From Polytrichum commune (lineage: Eukaryota > Streptophyta > Polytrichopsida > Polytrichales > Polytrichaceae): a DNA stretch of 64,000 nucleotides. The position numbers and the translations under genes were made by a program. Positions 45,420 to 57,260 of the stretch are shown here, piece by piece. Location: assembly GCA_950295325.1 (NCBI GenBank), contig OX485806.1:20646001-20710000 (forward strand), in the 5' to 3' direction. The stretch's first letter is position 1. Each line of letters begins with the position of its first letter. Below the pieces are notes generated by a model. That model did not search any database and was not told the DNA's origin. It saw nothing but the letters and a program-made list of their open reading frames with translations.

Positions 45420-47869
45420 ACAAAAACAACAACAAAAAGTCGTGTGTTACAATGAGAGTGGACGATGTTCCCTTAATATAGACACATTTCTAAATTCAGT
45501 AGTTAACACAATCTGGGAGGGCCTTTGTGATCACTTTGAGAGAATCTTCACTTTCACCTCCAATAACCTTTGCATCTCATATTCTGAAGCCTGAAATCTT
45601 GTCTTAGTGATTCGCAATTGCTAACCAAATAAGACAATCCTCAATCTGATCCAACAGAAAAAATTGTCTATGGAATTGGATGTGCCCGAAATAGGACCAC
45701 AGACGTAAAGTAGCCTAGAATCTACATAGTTACACAGGGGTGTTCAAGCATGTGTTGCAGCAACTCTCCCCCAACTTACATAGTTCCTCACAAGTTGGAA
45801 AAAATTCAAACTGGTGGGAACCAAGCCACGTTTCTGGTCCACTAGAAACTACTTGTGATACACTTCCCCCCATCAAAATGCCCCAGCTTTGGATCTATCA
45901 CATCTCAAAATTACCTCTTCACACAACACACTCCACAAGTATCTAGCTATACAGACAGAAACGACCTATGTATCTGTATCCACACAGGCACCCACTCAAC
46001 AACTGAGTTGCCTGAACTGGCCATTACCCTTTTAAGGCCAAGCTCCAGATGCATCTGGACAAGAGACAACCATGCACAATTTTAATCTCGGCAAGACTCT
46101 AAGAGTGGCTCCGTCCTCTACTTCAGTGCCCAATAAGGAGGTCAAGTACTTTACGACAATAATCTCTGCAAGTTGTGGTCTGTTTCATCTCAGCCGGTCC
46201 AAATTTAAAAGCCAAATCAGGAAGGCCCATTCCATGATGACAATCAGAGACACTATTTCCAACACAATCACTACATTGAAGGAAGGCAAAACCCCAAATC
46301 TTCAGAAGGTATTCCAAGCTACTTTCTTCTCATTGCTGTTTGCACTTCCTTCCGGCCTAATTTTGAAACAGAAACCCTAGAAGTGTAGCCAAGGATTAGG
46401 CTACAATCCAAACATTGGCAAAGGGTGTAAGCAGATCATCCAAGCCCTAAACTGTGTGCAACAAATAAATGGTCATGGATCGTAGTGCCAGGAAACCGCT
46501 CTGAATGCCGAGTGACAAGGTATCCTCTTATGCTCAATGTCAGACTTTCACAAACATGATATGGAAGAGATTGTACACATCTATATGTAAAAAGTGATGA
46601 GAGCCATCATCGGCTATAAAACAAGCAACCTCCAAAAGGTTCCCTTTCATCATCAACATCAATTGCTAGAGAAACCTTATCTGAAAAACAATACAGGGGA
46701 CTGCAATGACAACAAAGAGAACCTGTCTTGAGGATGGAAAGAGAAACCATTATAGAGATTGCAGAGAAAGAGTTCTCCACAATTCTATGGTTTTTTTTGG
46801 ACATCCGACCCATTTGTAAAGAGGCATGCACATCTAGATTTCATACCAAAATCACAAATTTCCTCTACTACTCACCAACCTGCATCTCCAAAGAATTATT
46901 GTCCTGAATCCAGAGTATATAAGAGTAGTAGTTGGCGTCACCAAAACCTACACCACTCTGACCAGAACATTAAGTTGTTGACACCAAAGTCAGTACAACC
47001 AGAGACATTAACTCAACATCTGCTCAAGAAAGTTCATTTACCCTCGCATGAGTGCAGATGTTGAGCTTCCCCTCCTACATCAAAGGCCTGTTCTATAGGT
47101 GATGATGAAAGGGGTGGGGTTGTCATTTATTGATGTGCGCACTCGGCTGGCGCTCTCACTTAGCACAATCAGAGAGCTTTCAAAAAAGCCTCCAGCAAAC
47201 AGTTCAACATCCTTGGCAGAAGAACTCTCATTGCTTGTACAAGCGTCCCTCATACAACATCGTCGCAATCACAGATCTCCTCTGGATCTTCTGCCCTTGC
47301 AAGAAATTGGGTGTGACATTTGCCAGGTCTCTGGAGAAGCACTCAGTTATCTTGTTACGTGATGAGACGAGAACCTTGTAGTGGACTAGGATTACAGCAT
47401 TCTCCAGGTATGCTGAAGGCTCTTCAAGTGCTCCCTCCAACCTACTGGAGGAGGAGCTTGTTAGAGCTTACTCCAACTTGACATCATCTTGATGATTCAG
47501 AAGATACAGATCTACACAGTGGCTAAACAAGAGAAGAATGTGACAGTAAATCCCACTGGGTCAGTGAGAGCCACTCAAATACAATTTCCAAATCATTACG
47601 AAGTCTATGATTCAATTTGACTCCTGAAAAGTGTTGTACATCCTTGATCTCCACTCTTTTCCTACGCTGTCAAATTTGTGTTCTAAAGCTAACCTTATAC
47701 CGTACATTAACCATGACTATCTCAGAACCTGCATTGCACAATGTGCGCACTAACTGCATGCCCTTTCAATCGAAGCTAATTGCATATATTCTGATAACTA
47801 CACATTAAACCTATTCTACGAGTATGATTGATTGTGTATTGGTTGTAGTAGCCATACCAGAATTACATA
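45420..47869. repeat. Downstream flank of CPR copy A (part of tandem duplication)
   Basis: The segment 45545-45700 aligns with 52245-52400: AATCTTCACTTT, CGCAATTGCTAA/TGCAATTGCTAA, and CTCAATCTGATCCAAC/CTCAATCCAATCTAAC. A 25-bp stretch at 47730-47754 is identical to 54184-54208. The middle has diverged by insertions. Frames here (46072-46380 plus, 47228-47440 minus) have no recognised motif. It probably contains the 3' UTR of the upstream CPR gene (transcribed leftward). Confidence 0.55.
47730..47754 (-). other. Conserved 25-bp block in CPR 3' flank (copy A)
   Basis: Identical to 54184-54208, including GCACAATGTGCGCAC. It lies about 115 nt downstream of the CPR stop codon, so probably within the 3' UTR. 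Its partly palindromic TGCGCA/TTGCACAA content could form a small stem. Function unknown. Confidence 0.6.
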
Positions 47870-49906
47870 TTACCAAACATCTCGTTGGTACCGTCCATCC
47901 GTTTGTAGCTTCTTCACAATAGCTTCTGCTTTGCTGCTTTCAACACCCTCCTCTTGCATGACAATAGTGTGCAACATCCTGTGCACATCCCTCGCCATCC
48001 CCTTTGCGTCCCCACAGACATATAGATAGCCACCACTACTGATCAACTTCCAAAACTCACTTGCTTGTTCAAGCATCTTATCCTGCACATACTCTTTCTT
48101 AGGTCCTTCCCTTGAAAAAGCGACCACCATATCAGTGACTCCTTGCTCCACAAACTCGTTCAGTTCATCCTCGTAGATGAAGTCATGCTTTCGTGTGCGG
48201 CATCCAAAGTAAAGCTTGGCTGGGCCAAGCTCCACCCCCGACTTTTGGAGAGCAGACCTTTCCTGAAGGAAGCCTCGGAATGGCGCTAGCCCTGTGCCAG
48301 GCCCAACCATCACAACTGGGATAGTGGCATCCACTGGCAACCTGAAATTTGATTGCCGGACAAAAACCGGGGCCCAACTTTCACCAGGTTTAGCATTCTT
48401 CATCCATGTCGAACAGACTCCCTTGTGCACACGTCCTGTGGGGCTGGGACCATACACAAGTGCACATGTCACATGAATCCTTGTTGGGTAAAGCTTTGGT
48501 GAAGAGGAAATGGAGTAAAACCGTGGCTGCAGGCGAGGTGCCACAGCTGCAAAGAACACACCCAATGGCAATTTCACGGATGGGAAAGCTGCCATAACCT
48601 CCAGGAGGCTACGTTGGCTTGCCACCACCCACTGCGCATACTCGTCCTTGCCTGCAAGTGAGGCAAGGTGCTTCAACCTCTCCGCTTCCTCCGCTTCCGT
48701 GGCACAGGCAGCCAGGACACTCAACACAGCTTTTCGTGGAGAGTTCAGCAGATCTGCGTGTCGACGCAGAGCTGTCCCCAGAGTCAATGGGCCTGGGAAT
48801 GGGGGAGGAAGTGACCCACTCGCACCCGCCAAAAGCTCCCCCTGCTCTGCATCCACATGCAGAGAGAAGACAGTGTCCAGAGGCAAACCCAGGAGTCTGG
48901 CTGCCTCCTCCACATCCTCATCACAGTTTTGTACGTAAACTCCAATGTGATCCCCAGTTTCATATGAGACGCCTGTGTCCGTCATGTCGAACTCCAAATG
49001 CGTGCATGACCTGTCGGAAAGAGGAGTATGCAGCTCCCTCACTAACGCCACCTCCGACCTGCACGGATGACTCGCATCATACACAGCTTGCCCATTCTTT
49101 TTAGCGACGTAAGAATCCTCAAACAGCTTAGTACCATCCTCATGCACCACCACCCGATACTCAGCAACAGCAGCAGTGTAAGGAGTGGCAGAAGCTGGAG
49201 CGGCATCGCTATCCTTAAGCAGCACGTCGAGCTCAACCCACAACTTCTCCTTCCACGCAGAGAAGTCATCCTCAATGCACTGGTCATCATCCCCTAGCCC
49301 CACATCCACCAGCCGCTTAGCCCCCTGCTTCACAAGAGCCGAGTCAATCTTCTTCGCCACCTTATTGAAATGCTCGTACTGCCGATTCCCCAGCCCAAAC
49401 ACACCAAAGCTCAACCCACCCAACCCTAATTCCCTCTCCTCGCCATTCTCAATGAACCACTTATAAAACCTCGCGGCGTTATCCGTCGGCTCACCATCAC
49501 CATATGTCGCCACCATGAACAAAGCCAAGCTCTCCTTCTTCAGCTTCGCCTCGTACTGCTCATCATCCGCCCCATAGTCATCCAGATCCACCACCCTGAA
49601 CACGACCTTCGAACCCTCGTACCGAGACTTCGCCTCCTCCGCAATCGCCTTCGCAAAACCCTCGGCCGTCCCCGTCTGCGTGCCGAAAATCACCGTCACT
49701 TTCTTCACCGAATTGTCTTCCTCCTCAGTCTCCTCAACTTTCTCTTCCACCTTCTTCACCACCGCTGGCTGCTCCACAGCTCGTTTCGACCCTTGCTGTC
49801 GCCACAGCAGGAACCCCACGGTGAGAATCAACAACAAACACGCCCACACCTCAAATATGCTGTAGAAGGGCGGCAGGAATGACGCCATCGCCATAACGGT
49901 CGTCAT
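47870..49906 (-). CDS. CPR: NADPH-cytochrome P450 reductase, copy A (intronless, 678 aa)
   Basis: Transfers electrons from NADPH through FAD and FMN to ER cytochromes P450, and in plants to other haem acceptors. The first ATG is at 49906; upstream codons in the same frame include only a TTG, and the paralogue's start aligns here. Residues 17-35 form the membrane anchor, then an acidic linker (about 41-67). FMN domain: GTQTGTAE at 75-82, [12 protein letters not shown] at 133-144, [12 protein letters not shown] at 170-181. FAD domain: RFYSIS at 462-467 and GVCSTW at 496-501. NADP(H) domain: [11 protein letters not shown] at 535-545 and [10 protein letters not shown] at 629-638, ending DVW. The residues matching the known catalytic Ser, Cys, Asp and stacking Trp of mammalian CPR (S465, C631, D676, W678) are present. 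The length suits a plant class I enzyme. Lack of introns is odd: Arabidopsis ATR genes are split into many exons. Confidence 0.96.
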   Translation of the reverse strand: MTTVMAMASFLPPFYSIFEVWACLLLILTVGFLLWRQQGSKRAVEQPAVVKKVEEKVEETEEEDNSVKKVTVIFGTQTGTAEGFAKAIAEEAKSRYEGSKVVFRVVDLDDYGADDEQYEAKLKKESLALFMVATYGDGEPTDNAARFYKWFIENGEERELGLGGLSFGVFGLGNRQYEHFNKVAKKIDSALVKQGAKRLVDVGLGDDDQCIEDDFSAWKEKLWVELDVLLKDSDAAPASATPYTAAVAEYRVVVHEDGTKLFEDSYVAKKNGQAVYDASHPCRSEVALVRELHTPLSDRSCTHLEFDMTDTGVSYETGDHIGVYVQNCDEDVEEAARLLGLPLDTVFSLHVDAEQGELLAGASGSLPPPFPGPLTLGTALRRHADLLNSPRKAVLSVLAACATEAEEAERLKHLASLAGKDEYAQWVVASQRSLLEVMAAFPSVKLPLGVFFAAVAPRLQPRFYSISSSPKLYPTRIHVTCALVYGPSPTGRVHKGVCSTWMKNAKPGESWAPVFVRQSNFRLPVDATIPVVMVGPGTGLAPFRGFLQERSALQKSGVELGPAKLYFGCRTRKHDFIYEDELNEFVEQGVTDMVVAFSREGPKKEYVQDKMLEQASEFWKLISSGGYLYVCGDAKGMARDVHRMLHTIVMQEEGVESSKAEAIVKKLQTDGRYQRDVW

Positions 49907-50470
49907 CCCACCGATCTGAAGCTCCCCAATTCGCAAACCCTAACAACTAGGGTTTGGTTTGGAGCTCCCCTCCCTCCCTCCCTCCCCGAAACCTCTTCTC
50001 GCTCGCTCGTCTTCCTCTCCTTCGCTCCTCCTCGCACGGAGATCCCGTCGCCGGACCGATTGTATGTGGACCGACTATGTTTAGTCGGTTCTTGGAACCA
50101 ACTACGTTTAGCCAGGAAAGGGCAAATCGAGAGGCTTCAACGCCACCCAATTGTGCAAGCCCCGTTTTGCCTTGGCGACCAAGTGGGCGCTTCTCCACCA
50201 ACCAAGCCTCCTTCAATTCCGACATCAACTTCATGAGCCCTTTCCTGCCATCTCATTGCCTACGTGGCCACTCCTTTGTCTCAAAACCCCACCACATGGC
50301 TCCTTCAAGCCTCCTCACAAGTTTCGTGCACGTATTTCAACAAGGTATTTGGGGAGATTGGAGGGTGTTGGGAGGGAGGAGCTACTTAATTTGCTTGCTT
50401 GCTTCATGAATGCTTCCTTTCCGAGTTCGCAACGCAAGGAGGAGTGCAATCGTGCACACGTTTGTTGATA
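49907..50470 (-). promoter_or_regulatory. 5' region of CPR copy A
   Basis: GC-richer than the surroundings. It includes a CCCT/CCTC repeat at about 49967-49988 (GGGA on the coding strand) and a small palindrome CCGACTATGTTTAGTCGG near 50070. No clear TATA box upstream of the start was seen. A 151-codon plus-strand frame across it probably reflects base composition rather than a gene. Confidence 0.4.
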
Positions 50471-52244
50471 GTACTAGTAATTCTTGGCCCGCACCCAAAA
50501 GGTTTGGTTAGCTAGCTTGGTTGGTTATGATGCCATTTGACCTTTGAGTTTGTCGGTGTGATTAGACACTTAGGAAGAATACGTATCATGCAAGTCTAAA
50601 TCGACGAGCATCTGCATGTTACTTCTCCTTCCTAGAATTTGGTGTGTTACTTGGAGCCGTTTAAAGCATGTGTGCCTTATGTGGCTACTTTGTCGCATGC
50701 AGCTAGTTACTTTGGGGTATGAATTGGACTTTAAGCACGACAAATCAACCAAATATACATGTACATATCGTAAGTGATGAAGCCATTATGGACATGCTAG
50801 TTGCACAACCTCAGGAGCAATCGTTCCGTCTTCATTCATGGGACTTGATGTGAGTAGTTGAATGTGAGGAACCACTTTGTGATAATTTCAATTGAGAAAA
50901 GAAGTGGAGTTTTGATTTGGAACCACTTTGGGACCACTTCCACATACCTTAGAGCATTCCAAATACAAGACGTGCTTGTTTGAACGTGACATACTATTAT
51001 TTTACACACCTTCTAACACCCCAGTAGGCACACACATTAATGTCATTCTAATGCACCAACTTGAGTGATAAGTGGAGTAGGAAGTGACCACAATAAGCAT
51101 GTGTACCTTATGCCCACTTATGAAGTGTATAGAGAACCCCTTCCACATGTTTATTTGATCACTATCATTGTGTAGAAGAACTTCCAAGTTGAGCATTCAC
51201 ACGATTTAGAGTGCTTAAAGGGTGCCTTGAAAGATATTACATGAGAAGTCTACGTATGGTAGTTCAAGTGGTCGAATCACAAGCTAAAGTACTACTACGT
51301 CATGAAAAGCTTACGTTGTGTGATACTCGTGCTTACCTACTTACCTTTGCACACTCCTATCTAGCTTTTTACATCTAGGTGCCCAACAAGGTTATCCATA
51401 TTAGGTCATGTGGCAAGTGGAGGATAGTTGGTAAGTTACTTCGAGTTGGCATGATGGGAGTGCCACCATATTATGTTCACATGAAGTTCATGTATACGCT
51501 AGTTTTTTTTTCTTTCAAAAGTGGTTAGGTTGACCCATTACCTAAAGTAGGCAAGCCGATTGCACCTACCTAGCACAACACACTAAACAAGTGGTTTGTT
51601 GGTTTGGTGTGTCCGTTACATAACTTATGCATTCTTCTTGGTTGTTGTTCAACCTCGAGTATGTTCTAAATGTGGACCTCTCACAAACATCAAGTGTGAA
51701 TGGTAGATAAGTTTAATGTAGTAAGCGTAGATGGCAAGAAACCATCAAACTTTGAGCACATATGCTTAAAAGTAAGTTGGACTTCTTATGAGGAAGGTTG
51801 CGAGGAAGGTCAAGTGGTAGTTTTCAAAAACAAACAGTGATCTAGGTATAAGTCTTTAGGCTTCTGATTTCAACTTCCTTTGTCCAGTCTAGACTATGAC
51901 AAAATGTCCAACCTAGGCCATTCAGATCTTTGATTTTAAGGCAAACACCAAGGTGCAATTATGACTTTGGGTCAACTCTCCAAAATTACATAAGGTGTTT
52001 ACGTTGGCCTTATCTAATCACTCTTCTAAATTGGACACCTATATTTAAGGAAATAGTATTTGGCAAGGTTTGTGATCAAGGACCCTAGAAAGTCATGCGT
52101 TGCAATAAAATTGGACTATATGCTTTAAATATAATTTCAATCATTAGGCATGTGTTTGCCTTAGAATTCCAAGGCAAACCACTAATTCCAACACAAAGTA
52201 TCATGTTACATAATCGAGAGGGTCTATGTAACTATTTAAATAAA
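50471..52244. other. Spacer between CPR copies; no recognisable gene
   Basis: AT-rich sequence with no supported coding frame. A dispersed repeat block (AAAATTGGACTATATGCTTTAAA) near 52110 relates to those near 11010, 27140, 57560 and 58310. Confidence 0.5.
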
Positions 52245-52884
52245 AAGAAAATCTTCACTTTGACATTCTATAACGTCTACATATCAACTTCGATTCTAAA
52301 ACTTGAAATGACAAGCTGCGCGATTTGCAATTGCTAAGCAGATTGAGACGATTCTCAATCCAATCTAACGGTCATAATTGTATGTGAAGTTGGAAGTGCC
52401 CAGAACAGAGCCACATACCTTAGGTACTCTACGCAGGATCCAATAAGTTTCTCGTAGTTTACCAACACTGCAATAAATGAGCATTTCAGCCTCAATGGCT
52501 CTCTTTTACGTTCCACCTACTCGTACAGAGTGAAGTCTGACCAATTCTGTTGAACTATATCTACTGACACGTTGCCTATACCGTTACATTGTCAAGTGGT
52601 GCCTTTCAAATCAATAATGTATTGCAAAATTTGGTTTGCATGTCTAATTTGGAGTTGACATACAACAGATAGTTGTGGAAGTTATATTTCAACACCAACT
52701 TATAAATCCTAGTCTTATTAGTCTTGCGCAAGTAAACAAAATATGCAAATTTACCACAATTGTAGTAGATTTGCAAATTTTTTTGTAACGCAAGACAATT
52801 GCCCAAGACTCATATGCTTGTAGTGTTTTGAGACCATATCCACACAGTTAAAAATAGCTACTCTAGTGGTAGAATAGTAAGTTT

Positions 52885-52935
52885 TACAAACAGACATTTT
52901 ATTCACTCCGGCCCCCCACTAGAGGCCAGAGTTTT
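52885..52935 (+). mobile_element. 5'-truncated SINE tail or partner-LINE 3' end
   Basis: ATTTTATTCACTCCGGCCCC and GGCCAGAGTTT match the 3' part of the SINE at 36957-37319 (ACTTTATTCACACTGGCCCC, GACCGGAGTTT). The tRNA head is absent. A short TTC-rich tail follows in place of CTAT repeats. Confidence 0.55.
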
Positions 52936-54183
52936 TCTTCTTCTGATCTCCAATTTCCCTCATATAGTAGATTTCATAACAACTCAAAAAATTAGCCTAC
53001 CTTTTTCATTACAGACTGCTGATTATATAACACTAAATCATGTGCTTAGGTGAGAGGATACTTGGATACAACGTTCTATGGGTAAGAAAGTTAAGTGAGA
53101 ACCCATAGAATAAGAAAACAACGAAAAGAAAACATGATAGAACCTCCATTGAGAAAAAATGGATTGCAATTGCACATCATCGAGCACCAAAGCAGCACCT
53201 AGTCTAGTGAAGTCACACATTGACAGAACCAAAATTGACGTACTCCAGAGGCAAATTACTCAACAGATACCTTTATAGAGAGGATTTGGTGTGAAGATTT
53301 ACAAAGGAGATAGTTATGATCTGTTCGAGTCCCACCTAGAAATCTGTTCAGAAGAAGAAATCATAGCGCAGGTTTTTGTCCAAAGCACAAACAAACACCT
53401 CTGCAATTAGGTATCTTCTATCTTCTTCACATGCTGGGAAGCAGGGATTTGCTAATTACCTCTGCATAACCTGCTCCATATTGATCAGCAAAATTTCATG
53501 TCATCGCCCAAAGAAGCCTTCAGGCAGATCGAATTGATTTCGGTGTAGCCTATTTCGGCCCCTGCCCCTTAAAAATGCATCATCGATCATCGGCTGATGT
53601 CCCCTTCAAAGCCGGAACCCTAAATACATCATAGCTTATAATCCATGAGATATGTGAGCTTTGCATCCGTCCTGCTGCAAATGACGAACTCCTCATCAGC
53701 AGTATTTACAAGCATCCCTGTTATAATATCGGAGCAGTAGTTCCACATCCCTTTCTCAATTTCACCCTCGAACCAACCATCTCCGGAGAAGATCATCACA
53801 TCATGTTGAGAGCAAGAGATTTGGAGGAGCCAGGAAAATCTCCTGAGGACGGTCTCCCTGACTATGTAGGTCATCAGGGTCATGGTATTCTGCAATCGTG
53901 CTGAAGAGCTCTTCACAGGATGTCAAATCGATGATTAATTACATCTTGAACTTAGGATTGCGACAGGCTTTGTGAAAATTGGAGGACAGCGGCTCTTAAC
54001 TTGAGAAGGTTGAACAATGCACTCGTGCCAATGACATTCAAGAGTCAACTCCTTTGGACTCCTGAGCATTAATCTACAGCCCTGATATTGATCCCTACTC
54101 TCTCTCTTTGCGGACACAATTTAAAATTTCTCAGCTACGGTCTGGTCTCTACCCTTGCATCTGATGTCACGTAATTCAGCAAC

Positions 54184-54208
54184 TGCATTGCACAATGTGC
54201 GCACTAAC
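54184..54208 (-). other. Conserved 25-bp block in CPR 3' flank (copy B)
   Basis: Identical to 47730-47754 and about 120 nt past the CPR stop codon, embedded in otherwise diverged sequence. Confidence 0.6.
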
Positions 54209-54327
54209 AGTTGCTGCATATTTGAATTGAACCTAGTTGATGAGTATAGCTATGTGCTTGCTTTTAACTAATTCTTGCTAACTTTCCGAAATGTGTATGT
54301 ACTTAAGCGCAACATCACTTGCCGAAT

Positions 54328-56364
54328 TTACCACACATCACGCTGGTATCGGCCATCCATTTGCAATTTCTTGACGATGCCTTCGGCTTTGCTGCTGTCG
54401 ACGCCCTCCTCTTGCATGATGATGGTGTGCAACATCCTGTGCACATCTTTAGCCATGCCCTTTGCATCTCCGCACACATACAGATACCCTCCGCTGCTCA
54501 CTAACTTCCAAAGGTCACTGGCTTGTTCCTTCATCTTGTCTTGGACGTACTCCTTCTTGGCGCCTTCCCTAGAGAATGCCACAACAAGGTCGGCAACTCC
54601 ATTCTCCACGTACTCTTTGAGCTCCTCTTCATAGATGAAATCCTGCTTGCTTGTGCGGCATCCAAAGTAAAGCTTTGCGGTGCCGAGCTCCACCCCTGAC
54701 TTCTGGAGAGCAGACCTTTCCTGAAGGAAACCCCGGAATGGGGCCAACCCTGTGCCAGGCCCAACCATCACAACTGGGAGAGAAGGATCAACCGGTAACC
54801 TGAAGTTGGATTGGCGCACAAAAATTGGCGCCCAGCTCTCACCCGGCTGTGCATTTTTCATCCATGTCGAACAGACTCCCTTGTGCACACGTCCTGTGGG
54901 GCTGGTACCATACACAAGTGCGCATGTCACATGGATCTTGGTTGGGAACAGCTTCGGTGATGAGGAAATGGAGTAAAACCTTGGCTGCAGACGAGGTGCC
55001 ACAGCTGCGAAGAACACTCCCAATGGCAATTTCACAGATGGAAACGCTGCCATAACCTCCAGCAGGCTACGTTGGCTTGCCACCACCCACTGCGCATACT
55101 CATCTTTCCCTGCAAGTGAGGCAAGGTGCTTCAGCCTCTCCGCATCCTCAGACTCCGAAGCGTAAGCAGCCAACACAGTCAAAACTGCTTTTCGTGGAGA
55201 GTTTAGCAAATCGGTGTACCGACGCAGAGCTGTCTCCAAGGTCAATGGGCCTGGGAACGGGGGAGGAAGTGAGCCACTCGCGCCTCTCAAAAGCTCACCT
55301 TCCTGTGCATCCACATGTAAAGAGAAGATAGTCTCGAGAGGGTACCCCAAAAGATTGGCCGCTTCTTGCACATCTTCATCACTGTTCTGCACATAAACCC
55401 CCACATGGTCACCGGTTTCATATGACAACCCCGTGTCGGCGATGTCAAACTCCAAATGTGTGCATGACCTATCGGAGAGAGGAGTGTGAAGCTCCTTCAC
55501 CACCGCCACCTCCGACCTGCACGGGTGACTCGCATCATACACAGCTTGCCCATTCTTCTTCGCTGAGTAAGAATCCTCAAACACCTTTGTGCCCTCTTCA
55601 TAGGTCACCAAACGATACTCGGCAACAGCAGCGGTGTATGGAGTGGAAGGAGTGGGAGGTGCATCCCCGGTGCTTAGCAAACCATCAAGCTCACCCCACA
55701 GTTTCTCCTTCCATGCAGTGAAGTCATCTTCAATACACTGGTCATCATCGCCTAACCCAACCTCCACCATCCGGTTCCCACCATGCTTCTTCAGTGCCTC
55801 ATCAATCTGCTTGGCCACCTTGTTGAAATGCTCATACTGCCTGTTTCCAAGTCCAAACACTCCATATGTCAGATTACTTAACCCGAGATTCTTCTCCTCG
55901 CAAGCCTCGATGAACCACTTGTAAAACCGCGCTGCGTTGTCGGTTGGCTCTCCATCACCGTATGTTGCCACCATGAACAAGGCTATCCCTTCCTTCTTCA
56001 ATTTGGCCTCGTACTGGTCGTCGTCCGCTCCGTAATCCTCCAGATCCACCACCTTGAATATTACGGATGCGTCGTAGCGTGATTTGGCTTCCTCGGCGAT
56101 GGCTTTTGCGAATCCCTCCGCTGTTCCGGTCTGCGTGCCGAAGAACACTGTGACACGCTTCACTGAAGTGTCCTCCAGAACTTCCTCCTCTTCATCCTCA
56201 ACCACCACCATCTTCCTTATTAAGGAGGTTTTCTCCTCCACTTTCCTGGAGCCTTGCTGCCGCCATAGCAGAAACCCGACTGTGAGTATGAGCAGCAGAC
56301 ATGCCCATACCTCGAATACACTGTAAAACGGTGGCATGAACGAAAGCATCGTCATCGTCGCCAT
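54328..56364 (-). CDS. CPR: NADPH-cytochrome P450 reductase, copy B (intronless, 678 aa)
   Basis: Same function and domain order as copy A, 6.46 kb away on the same strand. ATG at 56364. Anchor at residues 16-34 ([18 protein letters not shown] is identical to copy A). An acidic linker of different sequence ([13 protein letters not shown]) follows. GTQTGTAE at 76-83, [12 protein letters not shown] at 133-144, [12 protein letters not shown] at 170-181, RFYSIS at 462-467, [11 protein letters not shown] at 535-545, [10 protein letters not shown] at 629-638, terminal DVW. All cofactor-binding motifs and the catalytic Ser, Cys and Asp are kept, so both copies should be active. The strongest differences lie in the linker, the C-terminal part of the FMN domain and the connecting region. 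No introns. Confidence 0.96.
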   Translation of the reverse strand: MATMTMLSFMPPFYSVFEVWACLLLILTVGFLLWRQQGSRKVEEKTSLIRKMVVVEDEEEEVLEDTSVKRVTVFFGTQTGTAEGFAKAIAEEAKSRYDASVIFKVVDLEDYGADDDQYEAKLKKEGIALFMVATYGDGEPTDNAARFYKWFIEACEEKNLGLSNLTYGVFGLGNRQYEHFNKVAKQIDEALKKHGGNRMVEVGLGDDDQCIEDDFTAWKEKLWGELDGLLSTGDAPPTPSTPYTAAVAEYRLVTYEEGTKVFEDSYSAKKNGQAVYDASHPCRSEVAVVKELHTPLSDRSCTHLEFDIADTGLSYETGDHVGVYVQNSDEDVQEAANLLGYPLETIFSLHVDAQEGELLRGASGSLPPPFPGPLTLETALRRYTDLLNSPRKAVLTVLAAYASESEDAERLKHLASLAGKDEYAQWVVASQRSLLEVMAAFPSVKLPLGVFFAAVAPRLQPRFYSISSSPKLFPTKIHVTCALVYGTSPTGRVHKGVCSTWMKNAQPGESWAPIFVRQSNFRLPVDPSLPVVMVGPGTGLAPFRGFLQERSALQKSGVELGTAKLYFGCRTSKQDFIYEEELKEYVENGVADLVVAFSREGAKKEYVQDKMKEQASDLWKLVSSGGYLYVCGDAKGMAKDVHRMLHTIIMQEEGVDSSKAEGIVKKLQMDGRYQRDVW

Positions 56365-56487
56365 GATTCAATCCCAGCTTGCTTTTTGCGCCCAAACCAA
56401 TTTCCAAACTACCAATTCACCAAATTCACCAGAATGCGCAGAAAATCTAAGCCACAAGATATAATCCACACCCCCAAGTACTCTCTA

Positions 56488-56518
<31 letters not shown>

Positions 56519-57260
56519 TTTCCAATTCCAATTCAATGCCGATCCAATTCAAGCCACATAAAGCAGGAGGCTCTCGTCCTGCGATCTTCTTCGCAGCGCC
56601 AAAAGAAACGGAAGGCAGATCAACTTCGAGAAAAGTTCGAGAAAGTTCTGCTGCTGCTGCACTTAACCGTGTGGGGTGGTACTACTACTACAACGTACAC
56701 TTGAATGCAGTCCTCGCTAATGATTCGAGTGCACTGGGATGTCATATATGATTGTGCTCCTCTTTCCTTTGATATCTCTCTCACGGGGGCATTTGAAGAT
56801 GATGATATGCCTCGGTACGTAGCTGGGGAGTCGGGATCTCTCTCTCTCTCTCTCTCTTTCTTCCCCACCCCACGGCAATTGACGCCCCGAGGTTTGACCC
56901 AACCCACCCCGCGGCAGCCGCGGTTCTGCGTTCTTCCTTTCCCTTCTTCTTCTTCAACCTTCGAAATTCCCCCCGACCCTCAAGATGAGACGAAACTCCC
57001 CACAGAACAAACGGAAAAGGGACACACGTGTGGTCTCCGCGCCTCCAATGGGATTGGAAAGATGGTGGCGATGGCGGTTCAACAATGGCGTCTGCAAGTG
57101 GACTCGACCAAAAGGGCCTTCTCTCTCACCCCCGTTGACGATCCCCCCGGACCCCCAACCCCGCGGTCACCGCTTACGACGGGATCGGTCGCAAAGTGGC
57201 ACGGTCGCAGCGACGATCCCTAGAATGGCACGTGGCTTTTGGTTGACTAGTCGGTAGAAA
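56365..57260 (-). promoter_or_regulatory. 5' region of CPR copy B
   Basis: Contains CTAT/CTGT repeats (56485-56520) and a (TC)n run (56836-56858); these would be GA repeats on the coding strand, common in plant 5' UTRs and core promoters. Further upstream it becomes GC-rich, with a CCGCGGCAGCCGCGG palindrome near 56910. The plus-strand frames here (56705-57257) are low-complexity and opposite to the gene, so I do not call them. Confidence 0.45.

Larger units (their letters stand above)
52245..54327. repeat. Downstream flank of CPR copy B (part of tandem duplication)
   Basis: Aligns in order with 45545-47869, as described there. It contains a 5'-truncated SINE tail (52885-52935). A 95-codon minus-strand frame (53629-53916) shows no motif I recognise and no counterpart in copy A. 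Confidence 0.55.

Noticed and set aside
48619-49104. 161-codon plus-strand frame inside the CPR gene, with similar frames at 55077-55331 and 55634-55924
   Set aside because: Antisense shadows of the GC-rich CPR coding sequence. They are Pro/Ser/His-rich without motifs and recur in both copies only because the genes are paralogues.
47870-49936. Longer 688-codon version of CPR copy A starting at 49936
   Set aside because: The codon there is TTG. The first ATG is at 49906, and it gives 678 codons, matching the start and length of the paralogue.
49954-50409. 151-codon plus-strand frame upstream of CPR copy A
   Set aside because: Low-complexity, on the strand opposite to CPR, across its promoter/5' region. 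No homologous frame upstream of copy B and no known motif.
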